From Pseudomonas capeferrum (GTDB taxonomy: Bacteria > Pseudomonadota > Gammaproteobacteria > Pseudomonadales > Pseudomonadaceae), in the NCBI RefSeq assembly GCF_013523055.1, contig NZ_JAAMQM010000008.1, forward strand, positions 173,031 to 237,030: DNA of 64,000 nucleotides. The letters run 5' to 3'. The position numbers and the translations under genes were made by a program. Positions 7,534 to 17,925 of this stretch are shown here, piece after piece. The notes beneath the pieces are model-generated. The model had not been told where the DNA came from. It worked only from the letters and a program-made list of their open reading frames with translations, and made no database searches. Position 1 is the first letter of the stretch. Every line of letters starts with the position of its first letter.

Positions 7534-9270
7534 TTACATGCGCTCCAGGGTTTCCAGGCCCAGCAGCTCCAGGCCTTGCTTGAGGGTGCGACCGGTCAGG
7601 GCGGCCAGGCACAGACGGCTCTGCTGTTGCTCCTGGGTCTCGGCGGCGATGATCGGGCAGTGCTCGTAGAAGCTCGAGAACAGTCCGGCGATGTCGTACA
7701 GATAGCTGCACAGCACATGCGGCGTGCCCTTTTCGGCAACGTTGTTGAGTACTTCGCCGAATTGCGCCAGGCGCGCGGCCAGGTCCTGCTCGTGAGGGGC
7801 CTGCAGGACGATCTCGCCGACCACTTCGTCGAAGCCCTTGCCCAGCTTGCGCAATACGCTCGCCACGCGGGTATACGCATACAGCAGGTAGGGCGCGGTG
7901 TTGCCGTCGAAGTTGAGCATCAGCTCGAAGTTGAAGCTGTAGTCGCTGGTGCGGTGCTTGGACAGGTCGGCGTACTTCACCGCGCCGATGCCGACGACCT
8001 CGGCAATGTTGCGCAGCTCGTCTTCGGCAAGGGTCGGGTTCTTCTCCTTGACCAAGATGTAGGCGCGGTCCTTGGCTTCATTAAGCAGGTCGACCAGCTT
8101 GACGGTGCCACCATCACGGGTCTTGAACGGGCGGCCATCGGCGCCGTTCATGGTGCCGAAGCCCATGTGCTCCATGTGCATCGGATGACCGACGAACCCG
8201 GCGCGGCGGGCTACCTCGAAGACCTGGTTGAAGTGCAGCGCCTGGCGCTGGTCGACGAAGTACAGGGCACGGTCGGCCTTGAGCACGTTGCTGCGATAGC
8301 GCACGGCCGCCAGATCGGTGGTGGCGTACAGGTAGCCGCCGTCGGCCTTCTGCACGATGACTGGCAGTGGCTCGCCTTCGGCGTTCTTGAACTCATCGAG
8401 GAACACGCACTGCGCACCTTGGCTTTCGACCAGCAGGCCCTGAGCCTTCAGGTCGGCGATCACGCTGGCCAGATCGTCGTTATAGGCACTTTCGCCCATT
8501 ACGTCGGCCATGGTCAGCTTGACGTTGAGCAGCTCATAGGTTTTCTGGCAGTGCGACAGGGAAATGTCCTTGAAGTGCGTCCACAGCGCCAGGCATTCGG
8601 GGTCGCCGGTCTGCAGCTTGACGACCAGGCCACGGGCGCGGGTGGCGAACTCCTCGGATTCGTCGAAACGCTTCTTCGCCGCGCGGTAGAAGTTCTCGAG
8701 ATCGGACAGCTCGTCGCTGGTGATCGGGTTTTCCTGGAGGTACGCCATCAGCATGCCGAACTGCGTGCCCCAGTCACCTACGTGATTCTGGCGAATCACT
8801 TCGTCACCAAGGAACTCCAGGACGCGCGCCACGCTGTCACCGATGATGGTCGAGCGCAGGTGGCCGACGTGCATCTCCTTGGCGAGGTTCGGCGCGGACA
8901 GGTCCACGACCACTTTCTCCGGCGCGCCGGCCTTGCGTACGCCGAGATGATCGTCCGCCAAGGCTGCTTCCAGGCGATTGGCCAAGGCCTGGGTATTCTG
9001 GAAGAAGTTCAGGAAGCCCGGGCCCGCGATTTCGACCTTGCTGACATCGGAGCTGGCCGGCAGCGCGGCGATCAGCTTGTCGGCCAGGTCGCGCGGCTTC
9101 ATGCCGGCGGGCTTGGCCAGCATCATGGCAATGTTGCTGGCGAAGTCGCCATGGGTCTTGTCGCGGGCGTTTTCCACCTGGATCGCCGGCGTCAGCCCTT
9201 CAGGCAGCACACCGTCGGCGACGAGTTGGGTGAGGGCTTGCTGGATCAGCTGGCGAATGGTGTCTTTCAT
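7534..9270 (-). CDS. argS: Arginyl-tRNA synthetase
   Basis: A 578-residue class I aminoacyl-tRNA synthetase charging tRNA-Arg. The start is the ATG at 9270 ([13 protein letters not shown]). Longer in-frame readings into the region upstream have no support. The HIGH-type signature HVGHLRS follows [11 protein letters not shown] at about residues 120-140. The ArgRS-specific N-terminal Add-1 domain and the C-terminal DALR anticodon-binding domain ([19 protein letters not shown]) are present. It lies downstream of priA (139 bp gap) and one base upstream of the SPOR gene. Confidence 0.97.
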   Translation of the reverse strand: MKDTIRQLIQQALTQLVADGVLPEGLTPAIQVENARDKTHGDFASNIAMMLAKPAGMKPRDLADKLIAALPASSDVSKVEIAGPGFLNFFQNTQALANRLEAALADDHLGVRKAGAPEKVVVDLSAPNLAKEMHVGHLRSTIIGDSVARVLEFLGDEVIRQNHVGDWGTQFGMLMAYLQENPITSDELSDLENFYRAAKKRFDESEEFATRARGLVVKLQTGDPECLALWTHFKDISLSHCQKTYELLNVKLTMADVMGESAYNDDLASVIADLKAQGLLVESQGAQCVFLDEFKNAEGEPLPVIVQKADGGYLYATTDLAAVRYRSNVLKADRALYFVDQRQALHFNQVFEVARRAGFVGHPMHMEHMGFGTMNGADGRPFKTRDGGTVKLVDLLNEAKDRAYILVKEKNPTLAEDELRNIAEVVGIGAVKYADLSKHRTSDYSFNFELMLNFDGNTAPYLLYAYTRVASVLRKLGKGFDEVVGEIVLQAPHEQDLAARLAQFGEVLNNVAEKGTPHVLCSYLYDIAGLFSSFYEHCPIIAAETQEQQQSRLCLAALTGRTLKQGLELLGLETLERM

Positions 9271-9409
9271 GTGGCTTCTCTTTCGACCGCAAGCGCGGCG
9301 GCGCTTCGATGCGCAGGTGGAAAAACTGGGCATTATCCGTTGCCGCGGCCAGGTTGCCAACCTTTGGTACTGCGGCAGCTGTCGTGCGGTACTGGACCCG
9401 GGGCCGTTG

Positions 9410-11629
9410 TCAGTACAGGTCGACCGGGTCCACATCGACCGACCAGCGTACCTGCCGTCCGGACGGCATTTGTTCCAAGACCAGCAACCAGGCACTGATC
9501 AAACGGTGCAGTGGCGCCCGCGCATTGGCCTGCAGCAGCAGTTGCGCGCGGAAGCGCCCGGCCCGGCGCTCCATCGGCGCGGGCACCGGCCCGAGCAATT
9601 CCACTCCTTGCACTCCCTGCTCGGCCAGCAGCCGTTCGGCCGCGGTGCAGGCCTCGTCGAGGAAGCCTTCCGCCTGGCCGGGCTTGTGCGCCTCGGCGCG
9701 CAGCAGGGCGAGGTGAGAGAACGGTGGCAGGCCGGCGGCGCGGCGCTCGCTCAGGGCTTGTTCGGCGAAGGCGAAATATCCTTGTTCGGTCAGTTGCACG
9801 AGCAGCGGGTGTTCGGCCAGGTGGGTCTGAATGATCACCTTGCCAGGCTCTTCGGCGCGCCCGGCGCGACCGGCGACCTGGACAATCAACTGCGCCATGC
9901 GCTCGCTGGCACGGAAGTCGCCGGAGAACAGCCCTCCGTCGGCATCGAGGATCGCCACCAGGGTGACCCTCGGGAAGTGGTGCCCCTTGGCGAGCATCTG
10001 AGTACCGACCAGGATGCAGGGCTGGCCACGCTGGATCGTGGTGAAGAGTTGCTGCATGGCGTCCTTGCGGGCCGTGCTGTCACGGTCCACGCGCAGCACC
10101 GGATAATCAGGAAAGAGTATCTTCAGGCGTTCTTCCGCGCGTTCGGTGCCGGCGCCCACGGGCCGCAGGTCGACATGCGCACATTGCGGGCAGTGGTGCG
10201 GCAGGCGTTCTTCATGGCCGCAGTGATGACAACGCAACACGCCCGAGCGTTGGTGCACGGTCATGCGCGCATCACAGCGCGGGCATTCCGAGAGCCAGCC
10301 GCAGTCGTGGCACAGCAGGGTCGGCGCGAAGCCGCGCCGGTTGAGAAACACCAGCACCTGCTGCCCCGCGGCCAATGTCTGGCCCATGGCCTGTTGCAGC
10401 GGTCCGCTGATGCCGCTGTCCAGCGGCCGACTCTTGACGTCCAGGCGCATGAACCGTGGCTGTCGAGCGCCGCCGGCGCGCTGGTTCATGCGCAGCAGGC
10501 CGTAACGCCCGGTGTAGGCATTGTGCAGGCTCTCCAGCGAAGGCGTGGCCGAGCCTAACAGGATGGGAATGTTCTCCTGGCGCGCGCGCACCATGGCCAG
10601 GTCGCGAGCGTGATAGCGCAGGCCCTCCTGCTGCTTGTAGGAGCCATCATGTTCTTCATCGATGATGATCAGGCCTGGGCGCTTCATCGGCGTGAACAGT
10701 GCCGAGCGGGTACCGATGATGATGTCGGCTTCGCCGTCTCGCGCGGCGAGCCAGGCGTCGAGGCGTTCCCGATCGTTGACCGCCGAATGCAGCAGGGCGA
10801 TACGCGCGTTGAAGCGCTGCTCGAAGCGCGCCAGGGTCTGCGGTCCCAGGTTGATCTCGGGGATCAGCACCAGCGCCTGCCTGCCCGCTTCCAGCGTTTC
10901 GCGGATGAGCTGCAGGTACACCTCGGTCTTGCCGCTGCCCGTGACCCCGGCCAGCAGAAACGCATGAAAACCGCCGAATCCCGTGCGTACGGCGTCATAG
11001 GCGGTACGCTGCTCATCGTTGAGCGGCAGCTCGGGTTGCGCCAGCCAGTGTTCGTGACGCGCCTGGGGCAGGTGGCGACGTACTTCGACCTGCACCAGCC
11101 CCTTGGCCAACAGCAGGTCCAGGCTGTCCTTGTTGAGACCCAGCTTGCTCAGCAGGGCGTGGGCAACCCCATGCGGGTGCTGAGCGAGGGTCTGCAAGGC
11201 TTCGCGCTGGCGCGGCGCGCGGGCAATGCGAGGGTCGTCGAGGCGGGCGTCAGGCACCATCTGCCAGAAGCGCTCCTGGCGCATTTCCGCCGGCTCGCCC
11301 TGGCGCAACAGGGTCGGCAGGGCCCAGCTGAATGTGTCGCCAAGGCTGTGCTGATAGTACTGGGCCGTCCACAGGCAAAGCTTGAGCAGCGCGGCGGGCA
11401 TGGGCGAGACCGTGTCCAGCAAGGCACTGGCGGGCTTGAGCTTTTCGGCGGGCACTTCGCTGGTGTCGCAGACCTCGACCAGCACACCGATCATTTCACG
11501 ACGACCAAAAGGGACGCGAACGCGCATGCCGGGGGTCAGCGTCTTGTGTGCCATGTTTGCCGGTGCCCGATAGTCGAACAGACGACGCAGGGGAGAGGGC
11601 AAGGCGAGGCGCAGGATGACGTCGGACAC
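9410..11629 (-). CDS. priA: Primosomal protein N', replication restart helicase PriA
   Basis: A 739-residue SF2 helicase that reloads the replisome at collapsed forks. The start is a GTG at 11629. An N-terminal DNA-binding region comes first. Walker [16 protein letters not shown] lies at about residues 229-243 and the DEAH-type box is [14 protein letters not shown] zinc-binding insertion between the helicase lobes has cysteines arranged as CHDCG, CPRC, CHHCG and CPQC. Helicase motif V/VI regions ([25 protein letters not shown]) are intact. Divergent from rpmE. Confidence 0.97.
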   Translation of the reverse strand: MSDVILRLALPSPLRRLFDYRAPANMAHKTLTPGMRVRVPFGRREMIGVLVEVCDTSEVPAEKLKPASALLDTVSPMPAALLKLCLWTAQYYQHSLGDTFSWALPTLLRQGEPAEMRQERFWQMVPDARLDDPRIARAPRQREALQTLAQHPHGVAHALLSKLGLNKDSLDLLLAKGLVQVEVRRHLPQARHEHWLAQPELPLNDEQRTAYDAVRTGFGGFHAFLLAGVTGSGKTEVYLQLIRETLEAGRQALVLIPEINLGPQTLARFEQRFNARIALLHSAVNDRERLDAWLAARDGEADIIIGTRSALFTPMKRPGLIIIDEEHDGSYKQQEGLRYHARDLAMVRARQENIPILLGSATPSLESLHNAYTGRYGLLRMNQRAGGARQPRFMRLDVKSRPLDSGISGPLQQAMGQTLAAGQQVLVFLNRRGFAPTLLCHDCGWLSECPRCDARMTVHQRSGVLRCHHCGHEERLPHHCPQCAHVDLRPVGAGTERAEERLKILFPDYPVLRVDRDSTARKDAMQQLFTTIQRGQPCILVGTQMLAKGHHFPRVTLVAILDADGGLFSGDFRASERMAQLIVQVAGRAGRAEEPGKVIIQTHLAEHPLLVQLTEQGYFAFAEQALSERRAAGLPPFSHLALLRAEAHKPGQAEGFLDEACTAAERLLAEQGVQGVELLGPVPAPMERRAGRFRAQLLLQANARAPLHRLISAWLLVLEQMPSGRQVRWSVDVDPVDLY

Positions 11630-11699
11630 GCGGGAGGTCTCTGAAGGGGAATTCTTGGCCCGGCGAGCCTAGCAGACGACGGTCGGTGCAAGCGACAAC

Positions 11700-11727
11700 T
11701 TGCGCCTACGCTGAGCTCTGGTATTAT
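11700..11727 (+). promoter_or_regulatory. Sigma70-type promoter for rpmE
   Basis: A -35-like TTGCGC (11700-11705) and a -10-like TATTAT (11722-11727) are separated by 16 bp. The -10 box ends 68 bp before the rpmE ATG, in the gap between the divergent priA and rpmE genes. Confidence 0.55.
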
Positions 11728-11795
11728 TCACCGCCTATTTACGTGCGGTATTCAACAATGGTGTTGGATGGCGGCACGCAGCCGAGGAAGTGACC

Positions 11796-12008
11796 ATGCA
11801 AGATATCCATCCGCAATACGAAGTGATTCCTGTCACCTGCAGCTGCGGTAACAAATTCGAAACCGGTTCGACTCTGTGCAAACCGCTGGCAATCGACGTG
11901 TGCTCCGAGTGCCACCCGTTCTACACTGGTAAGCAGAAAGTACTGGACACTGGCGGCCGCGTACAGAAGTTCGCCGATCGCTTCGGCATGTTCGGTGCCA
12001 AGAAGTAA
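11796..12008 (+). CDS. rpmE: 50S ribosomal protein L31 (zinc-binding, type A)
   Basis: A 70-residue L31. The ATG at 11796 ([11 protein letters not shown]) is chosen over an in-frame GTG two codons earlier because GAGGAAG lies 7 bases before it. The four zinc-ligand cysteines of the C+ form are present at about residues 15, 17, 36 and 39 (TCSCG and CSECHPF). An extra Cys occurs at residue 28. The terminator for this gene appears to lie at 12053-12079, inside the start of the next gene. Confidence 0.97.
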   Translation: MQDIHPQYEVIPVTCSCGNKFETGSTLCKPLAIDVCSECHPFYTGKQKVLDTGGRVQKFADRFGMFGAKK

Positions 12009-12010
12009 GC

Positions 12011-12832
12011 ATGCACATGGCGAACCCTCCGGGTTTCGCGCTGTTGCTGAAGAAGGCGTCCCTTGTGGGCGCCTTTTTTGTGGGCGCGATCTGGCAACTG
12101 TCGGCTGAAGCGTTCTGCCCTGCGCCGGAAAAGCCGCGTCAGGTGACAGTGCGTCATGTAGTGGATGGCGACACCCTGCGCCTGGCCGACGGTCGCAGCG
12201 TGCGCCTGATCGGCATCAACGCACCGGAAATCGGCCGCAGAGGCAAGGCCAGCGAGCCGTTCGCCGAAGTGGCCCGGCGACGCCTGCAGGCGCTCGTCAA
12301 GGCCAGTGACGACCGGATAGGTCTGGTGGCCGGTGCCGAATCCAAGGACCGCTATGGCCGGACGCTGGCGCATGCCTATGGCCGCGGGGGCGTGAATCTG
12401 GAGTCCGTCCTTCTCGGCGAGGGGCTCGGCTATCGAATCGTGATACCCCCAAATGGCCGCTTGGCCGATTGCCAGCTCAAGGCCGAACAGGCCGCCCGCA
12501 AGGCGCGCCTCGGCGTCTGGCGACAATCGCCAGCGCGAAGACCCAACACGGTCAGGCAAGCGGGTTTTGCGGTTATCGCCGGGCGTGTGTCCAGCATTGA
12601 GCGCAATCGCGGCGGCTTGTGGTTGACGCTGGACGGCGCTGTGGTGGTCCAGGTTCCTGGGCGACAACTGAAGCGCTTTCCCTCTGGGTTCTTCGATTCG
12701 CTCAAAGGGCGTCAGATCGAGGTGCGAGGTTGGGTCCGCGATCGTTCGAGCCAAGGTGGGCTCAAACCGGATCGGTCTCGCTGGCTGCTTCCACTGACCG
12801 ATCCAGGCATGCTCGAGGTGTCTCGACGCTAA
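12011..12832 (+). CDS. Secreted thermonuclease (SNase-like) family protein
   Basis: A 273-residue protein. A signal peptide (about residues 14-33, hydrophobic core SLVGAFFVGAI) precedes an SNase-like OB-fold domain. VVDGDTLRLADG, RLIGINAPEIG and the later KDRYGRTLAHAY supply the Asp and Arg positions typical of active nucleases. A second OB-like beta domain (about residues 190-270) follows. The start at 12011 lies 2 bp after the rpmE stop; an ATG at 12017 is an alternative. The signal-peptide codons coincide with a strong intrinsic terminator. The product is probably periplasmic or extracellular and may degrade DNA or RNA, though activity cannot be shown from sequence. Confidence 0.85.
   Translation: MHMANPPGFALLLKKASLVGAFFVGAIWQLSAEAFCPAPEKPRQVTVRHVVDGDTLRLADGRSVRLIGINAPEIGRRGKASEPFAEVARRRLQALVKASDDRIGLVAGAESKDRYGRTLAHAYGRGGVNLESVLLGEGLGYRIVIPPNGRLADCQLKAEQAARKARLGVWRQSPARRPNTVRQAGFAVIAGRVSSIERNRGGLWLTLDGAVVVQVPGRQLKRFPSGFFDSLKGRQIEVRGWVRDRSSQGGLKPDRSRWLLPLTDPGMLEVSRR
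12053..12079 (+). terminator. Rho-independent terminator of rpmE embedded in the downstream coding sequence
   Basis: The stem AAGGCG (12053-12058) pairs with CGCCTT (12070-12075). It extends by CCC/GGG across a one-base bulge, has a TTGT loop and runs into TTTTTT (12074-12079). This is the classical intrinsic terminator form. It lies 45 bp past the rpmE stop and within codons 15-23 of the thermonuclease-like gene. Confidence 0.75.
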
Positions 12833-13011
12833 ATAAATGTAGACATTTATTGTCGAGATTGTACACACTCAAGGCGTTGCCCTCCTTGGGTTCTAGCATA
12901 AAGTCGTAGGCTTAAGGCCTTGACACTCGTGACCGGGCAGTCTTGTAGCCCTCCGGGTCTTTGCGTATCCTCGGCGGTCCGTCAGAACAGATAAATAGCG
13001 GAATGCCCACC

Positions 13012-14280
13012 ATGTCAGATCTCAAAACCGCCGCTCTCGAATATCACGCTCATCCTCGTCCAGGGAAATTGAGCGTCGAGCTCACCAAGCCGACTTCCAC
13101 CGCTCGCGACCTGTCCCTGGCCTACAGCCCGGGTGTCGCCGAGCCTGTGCGCGAGATCGGCCGTGATCCGGAGCTGGCCTACAAATACACCGGCAAGGGC
13201 AACCTGGTCGCCGTGATCTCCGATGGTACTGCCATCCTGGGCCTGGGCAATCTCGGCCCGCTGGCGTCCAAGCCGGTAATGGAAGGCAAGGGCGTTCTGT
13301 TCAAACGTTTCGCTGGTATCGACGTGTTCGACATCGAAGTCGATTCCGAAAGCCCGCAAGCGTTCATCGACACCGTCAAACGCATCTCCATTACCTTCGG
13401 CGGCATCAACCTCGAAGATATCAAGGCACCCGAGTGCTTCGAGATCGAGCGTACCCTGATCGAGCAATGCGATATCCCGGTTTTCCATGACGACCAGCAC
13501 GGCACCGCCATCGTGACCGCGGCCGGCATGATCAACGCGCTGGAAATCGCCGGCAAGACCCTCGCTGACGCCAAGATCGTCTGCCTGGGCGCCGGTGCTG
13601 CCGCCATCTCCTGCATGAAGCTGCTGGTCAGCATGGGTGGCAAGGTCGAGAACATCTTCATGATCGACCGTAACGGCGTGATCCACGCTGGCCGTGACGA
13701 CCTGAATCAGTACAAGGCCCAGTTCGCCCACGCTACCGACAAGCGCACCCTGGCCGATGCCCTGGATGGCGCGGACGTGTTCGTCGGCCTTTCCGGTCCG
13801 AACCTGCTGAGCCCTGAAGGTCTCAAGTCCATGGCCGCGAATCCGATCGTGTTCGCCTGCTCCAACCCGGATCCGGAGATCAAGCCGGAACTGGCTCACG
13901 AGACGCGCAGCGACGTGATCATGGCTACCGGTCGTTCCGACTACCCGAACCAGGTCAACAACGTCCTGGGCTTCCCGTTCATCTTCCGTGGTGCCTTGGA
14001 TGTCCGCGCCAAGCGTATCAACGAAGAGATGAAGGTGGCTGCCGCCAACGCCCTGAAGGACCTGGCCAAGCTGCCGGTACCGAAGGAAGTGTGCGAAGCC
14101 TACGGCGTCGAGTCGCTGGAGTTCGGTCGTGAGTACATCATCCCGAAACCGATGGACGCTCGTCTGATCACCGTCGTGTCCGATGCCGTCGCCAAGGCTG
14201 CCATCGAATCCGGCGTGGCGACCCTGCCGTATCCCAAGCACTACCCGCTCAAGAGCGTGGATGACGTGTTCAACGGCTGA
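13012..14280 (+). CDS. maeB: NADP-type malic enzyme (short form)
   Basis: A 422-residue enzyme converting malate to pyruvate plus CO2. The start MSDLKTAALEYH at 13012 is chosen by family likeness; an ATG at 13003 is possible. The N-terminal malic domain has the motif LSLAYSPGVAEPVREI, the metal-binding region is FHDDQHGTAIV, and the NAD(P)-binding motif is IVCLGAGAAAISCMKLL at about residues 190-206. Unlike E. coli MaeB it lacks the C-terminal phosphotransacetylase-like domain, as is usual in Pseudomonas. A strong bidirectional terminator follows. Confidence 0.95.
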   Translation: MSDLKTAALEYHAHPRPGKLSVELTKPTSTARDLSLAYSPGVAEPVREIGRDPELAYKYTGKGNLVAVISDGTAILGLGNLGPLASKPVMEGKGVLFKRFAGIDVFDIEVDSESPQAFIDTVKRISITFGGINLEDIKAPECFEIERTLIEQCDIPVFHDDQHGTAIVTAAGMINALEIAGKTLADAKIVCLGAGAAAISCMKLLVSMGGKVENIFMIDRNGVIHAGRDDLNQYKAQFAHATDKRTLADALDGADVFVGLSGPNLLSPEGLKSMAANPIVFACSNPDPEIKPELAHETRSDVIMATGRSDYPNQVNNVLGFPFIFRGALDVRAKRINEEMKVAAANALKDLAKLPVPKEVCEAYGVESLEFGREYIIPKPMDARLITVVSDAVAKAAIESGVATLPYPKHYPLKSVDDVFNG

Positions 14281-14290
14281 TCCCAAGCCC

Positions 14291-14324
14291 AAAAAAACCG
14301 GCTCCCAGGAGCCGGTTTTTTTTT
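14291..14324. terminator. Bidirectional intrinsic terminator between maeB and mrcA
   Basis: ACCGGCTC (14297-14304) pairs with GAGCCGGT (14309-14316) around a CCAG loop. Seven A residues lead in and nine T residues lead out. Read on either strand, the stem is followed by a U tract, which suits the convergent maeB and mrcA transcripts. Confidence 0.92.
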
Positions 14325-14377
14325 GCGTCATGCTTCAGGACCGGCGGCCATGCGCCGCGCGAGTCCTGAAGTTGCCC

Positions 14378-16828
14378 TCAGAAGAGATCCATCGGCGCTG
14401 CTTCGTCCGCGGGTAGCGGGCTGCCGGGGGCGACACCGTTGCCCAGCTCGCTGCCCGACGGAGGTGAGTCCTCGGCCTTGAACAGCTCGAAGTAGGCATT
14501 GGGCGTGTCGGGCGTAGCCGCCCGGCCGCTGACCGGATCGACGCGCAGGCTGAGGATTCCCTCAGGCTCGGCAGGCGTGTGAGTGGGCTTGTCCTTGAGC
14601 GCCGCGCCCATGAAGCTCATCCAGATCGGCAGGCTCACGGTGCCGCCATATTCGCGTCGGCCAAGGGTTTCCGGCTGGTCGAAGCCGCTCCACACGGTAG
14701 TGACGTAGTCAGCGTTGTAGCCCGAGAACCAGGCGTCCTTGGATTCGTTGGTGGTGCCGGTCTTGCCGGCCAGGTCGGTACGGCCCAGCGCCATGGCGCG
14801 ACGTCCGGTGCCACGCTTGATCACATCCTGGAGCATGCTCGTGAGGATATAGGTCGTGCGCCCATCGATGATGCGTTCGGCCACGACGGGCGCCGGTATG
14901 GCTTCAACCGGTTGAGTGGGGGTGGTCGAGGCTTCGCCAGGCAGCTGGACGCTGATCGGCTGTTCCGGCGCGGCAATGCCGGCCTGATCCTGCTCGGGTT
15001 GTGGCGTGCGAGCCGGATTGGCAACGAACAGGGTCTCGCCATGACGGCTCTCGATGCGCTCGATCAGGTACGGGCTGACCTTGTAGCCGCCGTTGGCAAA
15101 GGTGCTCCAACCGGTGGCGATTTCCATCGGCGTCAATGTCGCCGTGCCCAGTGCCAAGGACAGGTTGCGCGGCAGATCCTGCTTGTTGAAGCCGAACTTG
15201 GTGATGTACTCGATGGTGCGGTCGATGCCCATGGCCTGCAGCAGGCGGATCGATACCAGGTTGCGCGACTTGTACAGCGCCTCGCGCATGCGGATCGGGC
15301 CAAGGAAGGTATTGGTGTCGTTCTTCGGGCGCCAGACCTTGTCGAGGTATTCATCGACGAAGACGATCGGCGAGTCATTGACCAGGCTGGCGGCGGTGTA
15401 GCCGTTATCCAGCGCGGCGCTGTAGACGAACGGCTTGAAGCTCGACCCCGGCTGACGCTTGGCCTGCGTGGCGCGGTTGTAGTTGCTTTGTTCGAAGGAG
15501 AAGCCGCCCACCAGGGCACGAATCGCGCCGCTGTAAGGATCCAGCGTTACCAGCGCGCTCTGCGCGCCCGGCACTTGGCTGAACTTGAGGCTGCCATCTT
15601 CAAGGCGCTGGAGGCGCACGAGGTCACCCACCTGCGCCACGTCGGCCGGAGACTGCGGCGCTCGTCCCAGGCTGTTGCTGTTGAGGAATGGTCGGGCCCA
15701 TTTCATGGTATCCCAGGCGACGTCTTCTTCCTTGCCGTTACGGGTCAGGACCTTGAGGCCGGTCTTTTCCACCTGGGTCACTATGCCTGGCTCCAGGCCA
15801 CCGAAGTTACGCTGCTTGCCCAGTTCCTGCTCCCACGCCGCGCGGGTCTTGCCAGGGAAGCGGGACTCGGGCCCGCGATAGCCGTGCCGTTCGTCGTAAG
15901 CCGTCAGACCGTCGCGAACGGCATTGTTGGCGATTTCCTGCAAGTCGCTCGGGACGGTAGTCGTGACCCGGAAACCTTCTGTGTAGGCCTCGCTGCCATA
16001 GCGACCCACCATCTCGGCGCGCGCCATTTCCGCGATGAACGGAGCGTTCACTTCCGGGGTCGGCACGTGATAGCTGGCATTCAGCGGCTCGGCCAGTGCG
16101 GTCTGGTAGCTGGCTTCGTCGATCTTGCCGAGCTTGTGCATGCGGCCCAGGATCCAGTCCCGGCGCTCCTTGGCACGGACCGGATTGGCCAGCGGGTTGA
16201 AACGCGACGGCGCCTTGGGCAGGCCGGCGATCATTGCCATCTGGGCCAGGCTGACATCGCGTATCGACTTGCCATAGTAGACCTGCGCGGCGGCCTCGAT
16301 CCCGTAGGCGCGGTTGCCCAGGTAGATCTTGTTGACATACAGCTCGAGGATCTCGTCCTTGGTCAGCTCGCGTTCGATCTGCAATGCCAGCAGAATTTCA
16401 TTGGTCTTGCGCGAGAAACTGCGCTCGCTGCTAAGGAAGAAGTTCTTCGCCACCTGCATGGTGATGGTACTGCCACCGGTCTGAATATGCCCGGTCTTCA
16501 CCAGCTGCGTCGCGGCGCGCATGAGGCTGCTCGGATCGACGCCATAGTGGTTGAGGAAATTGTCGTCTTCGGCCGACAGAAGCGCCTGAATGAACTGTGG
16601 GGGGATTTCAGCGAAGCGGATCGGCGAGCGGCGCATTTCGCCAAACTCGGCAATCAGCTTGCCGTCACTGCTGTAGACCCTCAGGGGGATCTGCAACTGG
16701 ATGCTTCTGAGCGACTCGACCGATGGAAGGCTGGGGCTAAGATACAGAAACGCACCACTCACACCGAGTACGAGCGCACAGATGACGGCGACGAAAGACC
16801 ACCAGAAGAACTTCAGCAGGCGTATCAA
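14378..16828 (-). CDS. mrcA: Penicillin-binding protein 1A (bifunctional transglycosylase/transpeptidase)
   Basis: An 816-residue class A PBP, also called PonA. The start is taken as the TTG at 16828 (MIRLLKFFWWSFVAV), which places the membrane anchor at residues 5-27; longer in-frame readings add a poor N-terminus. The GT51 domain shows EDDNFLNHYGVD and GGSTITMQVAKNFF. An OB-like insertion follows, then the transpeptidase domain with SSFK (PGSSFKPFVYSA), SRN (KSRNLVSIRLL) and KTG (LAGKTGTTNESKDAWF). It polymerises and cross-links peptidoglycan on the periplasmic face. It is divergent from pilM across a 179-bp gap, the same arrangement as in other pseudomonads. Confidence 0.95.
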   Translation of the reverse strand: MIRLLKFFWWSFVAVICALVLGVSGAFLYLSPSLPSVESLRSIQLQIPLRVYSSDGKLIAEFGEMRRSPIRFAEIPPQFIQALLSAEDDNFLNHYGVDPSSLMRAATQLVKTGHIQTGGSTITMQVAKNFFLSSERSFSRKTNEILLALQIERELTKDEILELYVNKIYLGNRAYGIEAAAQVYYGKSIRDVSLAQMAMIAGLPKAPSRFNPLANPVRAKERRDWILGRMHKLGKIDEASYQTALAEPLNASYHVPTPEVNAPFIAEMARAEMVGRYGSEAYTEGFRVTTTVPSDLQEIANNAVRDGLTAYDERHGYRGPESRFPGKTRAAWEQELGKQRNFGGLEPGIVTQVEKTGLKVLTRNGKEEDVAWDTMKWARPFLNSNSLGRAPQSPADVAQVGDLVRLQRLEDGSLKFSQVPGAQSALVTLDPYSGAIRALVGGFSFEQSNYNRATQAKRQPGSSFKPFVYSAALDNGYTAASLVNDSPIVFVDEYLDKVWRPKNDTNTFLGPIRMREALYKSRNLVSIRLLQAMGIDRTIEYITKFGFNKQDLPRNLSLALGTATLTPMEIATGWSTFANGGYKVSPYLIERIESRHGETLFVANPARTPQPEQDQAGIAAPEQPISVQLPGEASTTPTQPVEAIPAPVVAERIIDGRTTYILTSMLQDVIKRGTGRRAMALGRTDLAGKTGTTNESKDAWFSGYNADYVTTVWSGFDQPETLGRREYGGTVSLPIWMSFMGAALKDKPTHTPAEPEGILSLRVDPVSGRAATPDTPNAYFELFKAEDSPPSGSELGNGVAPGSPLPADEAAPMDLF

Positions 16829-17007
16829 GGCTTTTGGGTGTCCAGAGTAAGGTGGATTGCAGGCGAGTCCGGCGGGCGGAAAATCGCCGGGCATTATAAG
16901 CATTTTTCGCTTGGCGGGGTGACCGGCCAGGCACCGGGCGCGCCACGGATGGCGACGACTGACAACATGGCCACGCACCGATGCTGGCCAGGACAGGGAG
17001 ATAATCG

Positions 17008-17925
17008 ATGCTTGGACGCTTTGGCAGGGATGCCGGTTCACTGCTGGGGGTGGAAATCGCCCCCGATTCCGTTCGACTCATGCAAGTGCAGCGCCGTCGC
17101 GGGCACGCTTGTGTCCAGGCCTGGGCCTTGGAGCCGTTTGAGGCGCAGGCATTTCAAGACGGCTGGATAAGCGCGCCGGAACCGGTGATTGCTGCGCTGC
17201 GCACCGCCTGCCGACGGTCCAAGAGCCGCCAGCGCAAGGTCGCGGTGGCCCTGTCCGGCTCTCAGGTCATCTGCAAGGTTCACCACATGCCCGCGGGCCT
17301 TGGCGAGGCAACCATGGAAACGCGGTTGCTGGTCGAGGCGGATCGGTTCATTCCCTTTCCCCTCGACGACCTGGCACTGGATTTCCACGTGCTCGGGCCT
17401 TCACGCTCGCATCCCGGCCAGGTCGACGTGATGATCGCCGCTTGTCGCCAGTCCTTGCTGGAGCCCTTGGAGCAGCTACTCGAGGCTGCCGGTCTGCGGG
17501 CTGGGCGCGTCGAAGTCGACAGCTTTGCCCTCGCATCGGTATTGCCAAGGTCAGGCCAGGAGGCATCGGCAGTGCTGCAGATCGAGACAGGACAGGCGAC
17601 GCTGCATGCCTGGAATGGCACTGTGCTGCCCCAGCGGCATGAATTGCCGCCAGGGCCGATCGATGCAGCCTGGCTGGACGGGCTTGTCCTACTGGTGGAG
17701 GCGCACGCCGCGCGCTGTCCGCTGGAGCGATTGTTGCTCGCCGGCCCTGGGGGTGCGCGGGCAGCGATATTGCCTGCGCTGGAAACTCGGCTGGGCATCG
17801 CTTGCGAGGTCATCGATCCGCTGGTCGGCTTGCATCTTGCCGGCGTGTCGAATGCCGACGCCCTCCGCGCACAGGGATCCGCCATGGCGCTGGCCTGCGG
17901 ACTCGCTTTGGGAGGTCTGGCATGA
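17008..17925 (+). CDS. pilM: Type IV pilus inner-membrane platform protein PilM
   Basis: A 305-residue actin-like (FtsA-fold) cytoplasmic protein, shorter than the roughly 354 residues of P. aeruginosa PilM. Recognisable parts are GVEIAPDSVRLMQVQ at the N-terminus, VAVALSGSQVICK and METRLLVEADRFIPF. It recruits the N-terminus of PilN and couples the cytoplasmic ATPases to the periplasmic alignment complex. It is the first gene of a four-gene operon whose members overlap: its TGA stop overlaps the pilN ATG. Confidence 0.9.
   Translation: MLGRFGRDAGSLLGVEIAPDSVRLMQVQRRRGHACVQAWALEPFEAQAFQDGWISAPEPVIAALRTACRRSKSRQRKVAVALSGSQVICKVHHMPAGLGEATMETRLLVEADRFIPFPLDDLALDFHVLGPSRSHPGQVDVMIAACRQSLLEPLEQLLEAAGLRAGRVEVDSFALASVLPRSGQEASAVLQIETGQATLHAWNGTVLPQRHELPPGPIDAAWLDGLVLLVEAHAARCPLERLLLAGPGGARAAILPALETRLGIACEVIDPLVGLHLAGVSNADALRAQGSAMALACGLALGGLA

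Noticed and set aside
14579..17170. A long open frame on the + strand opposite mrcA
   Set aside because: It is the shadow of a high-GC coding region. The minus strand has all class A PBP motifs, and the + strand product matches no known domain.
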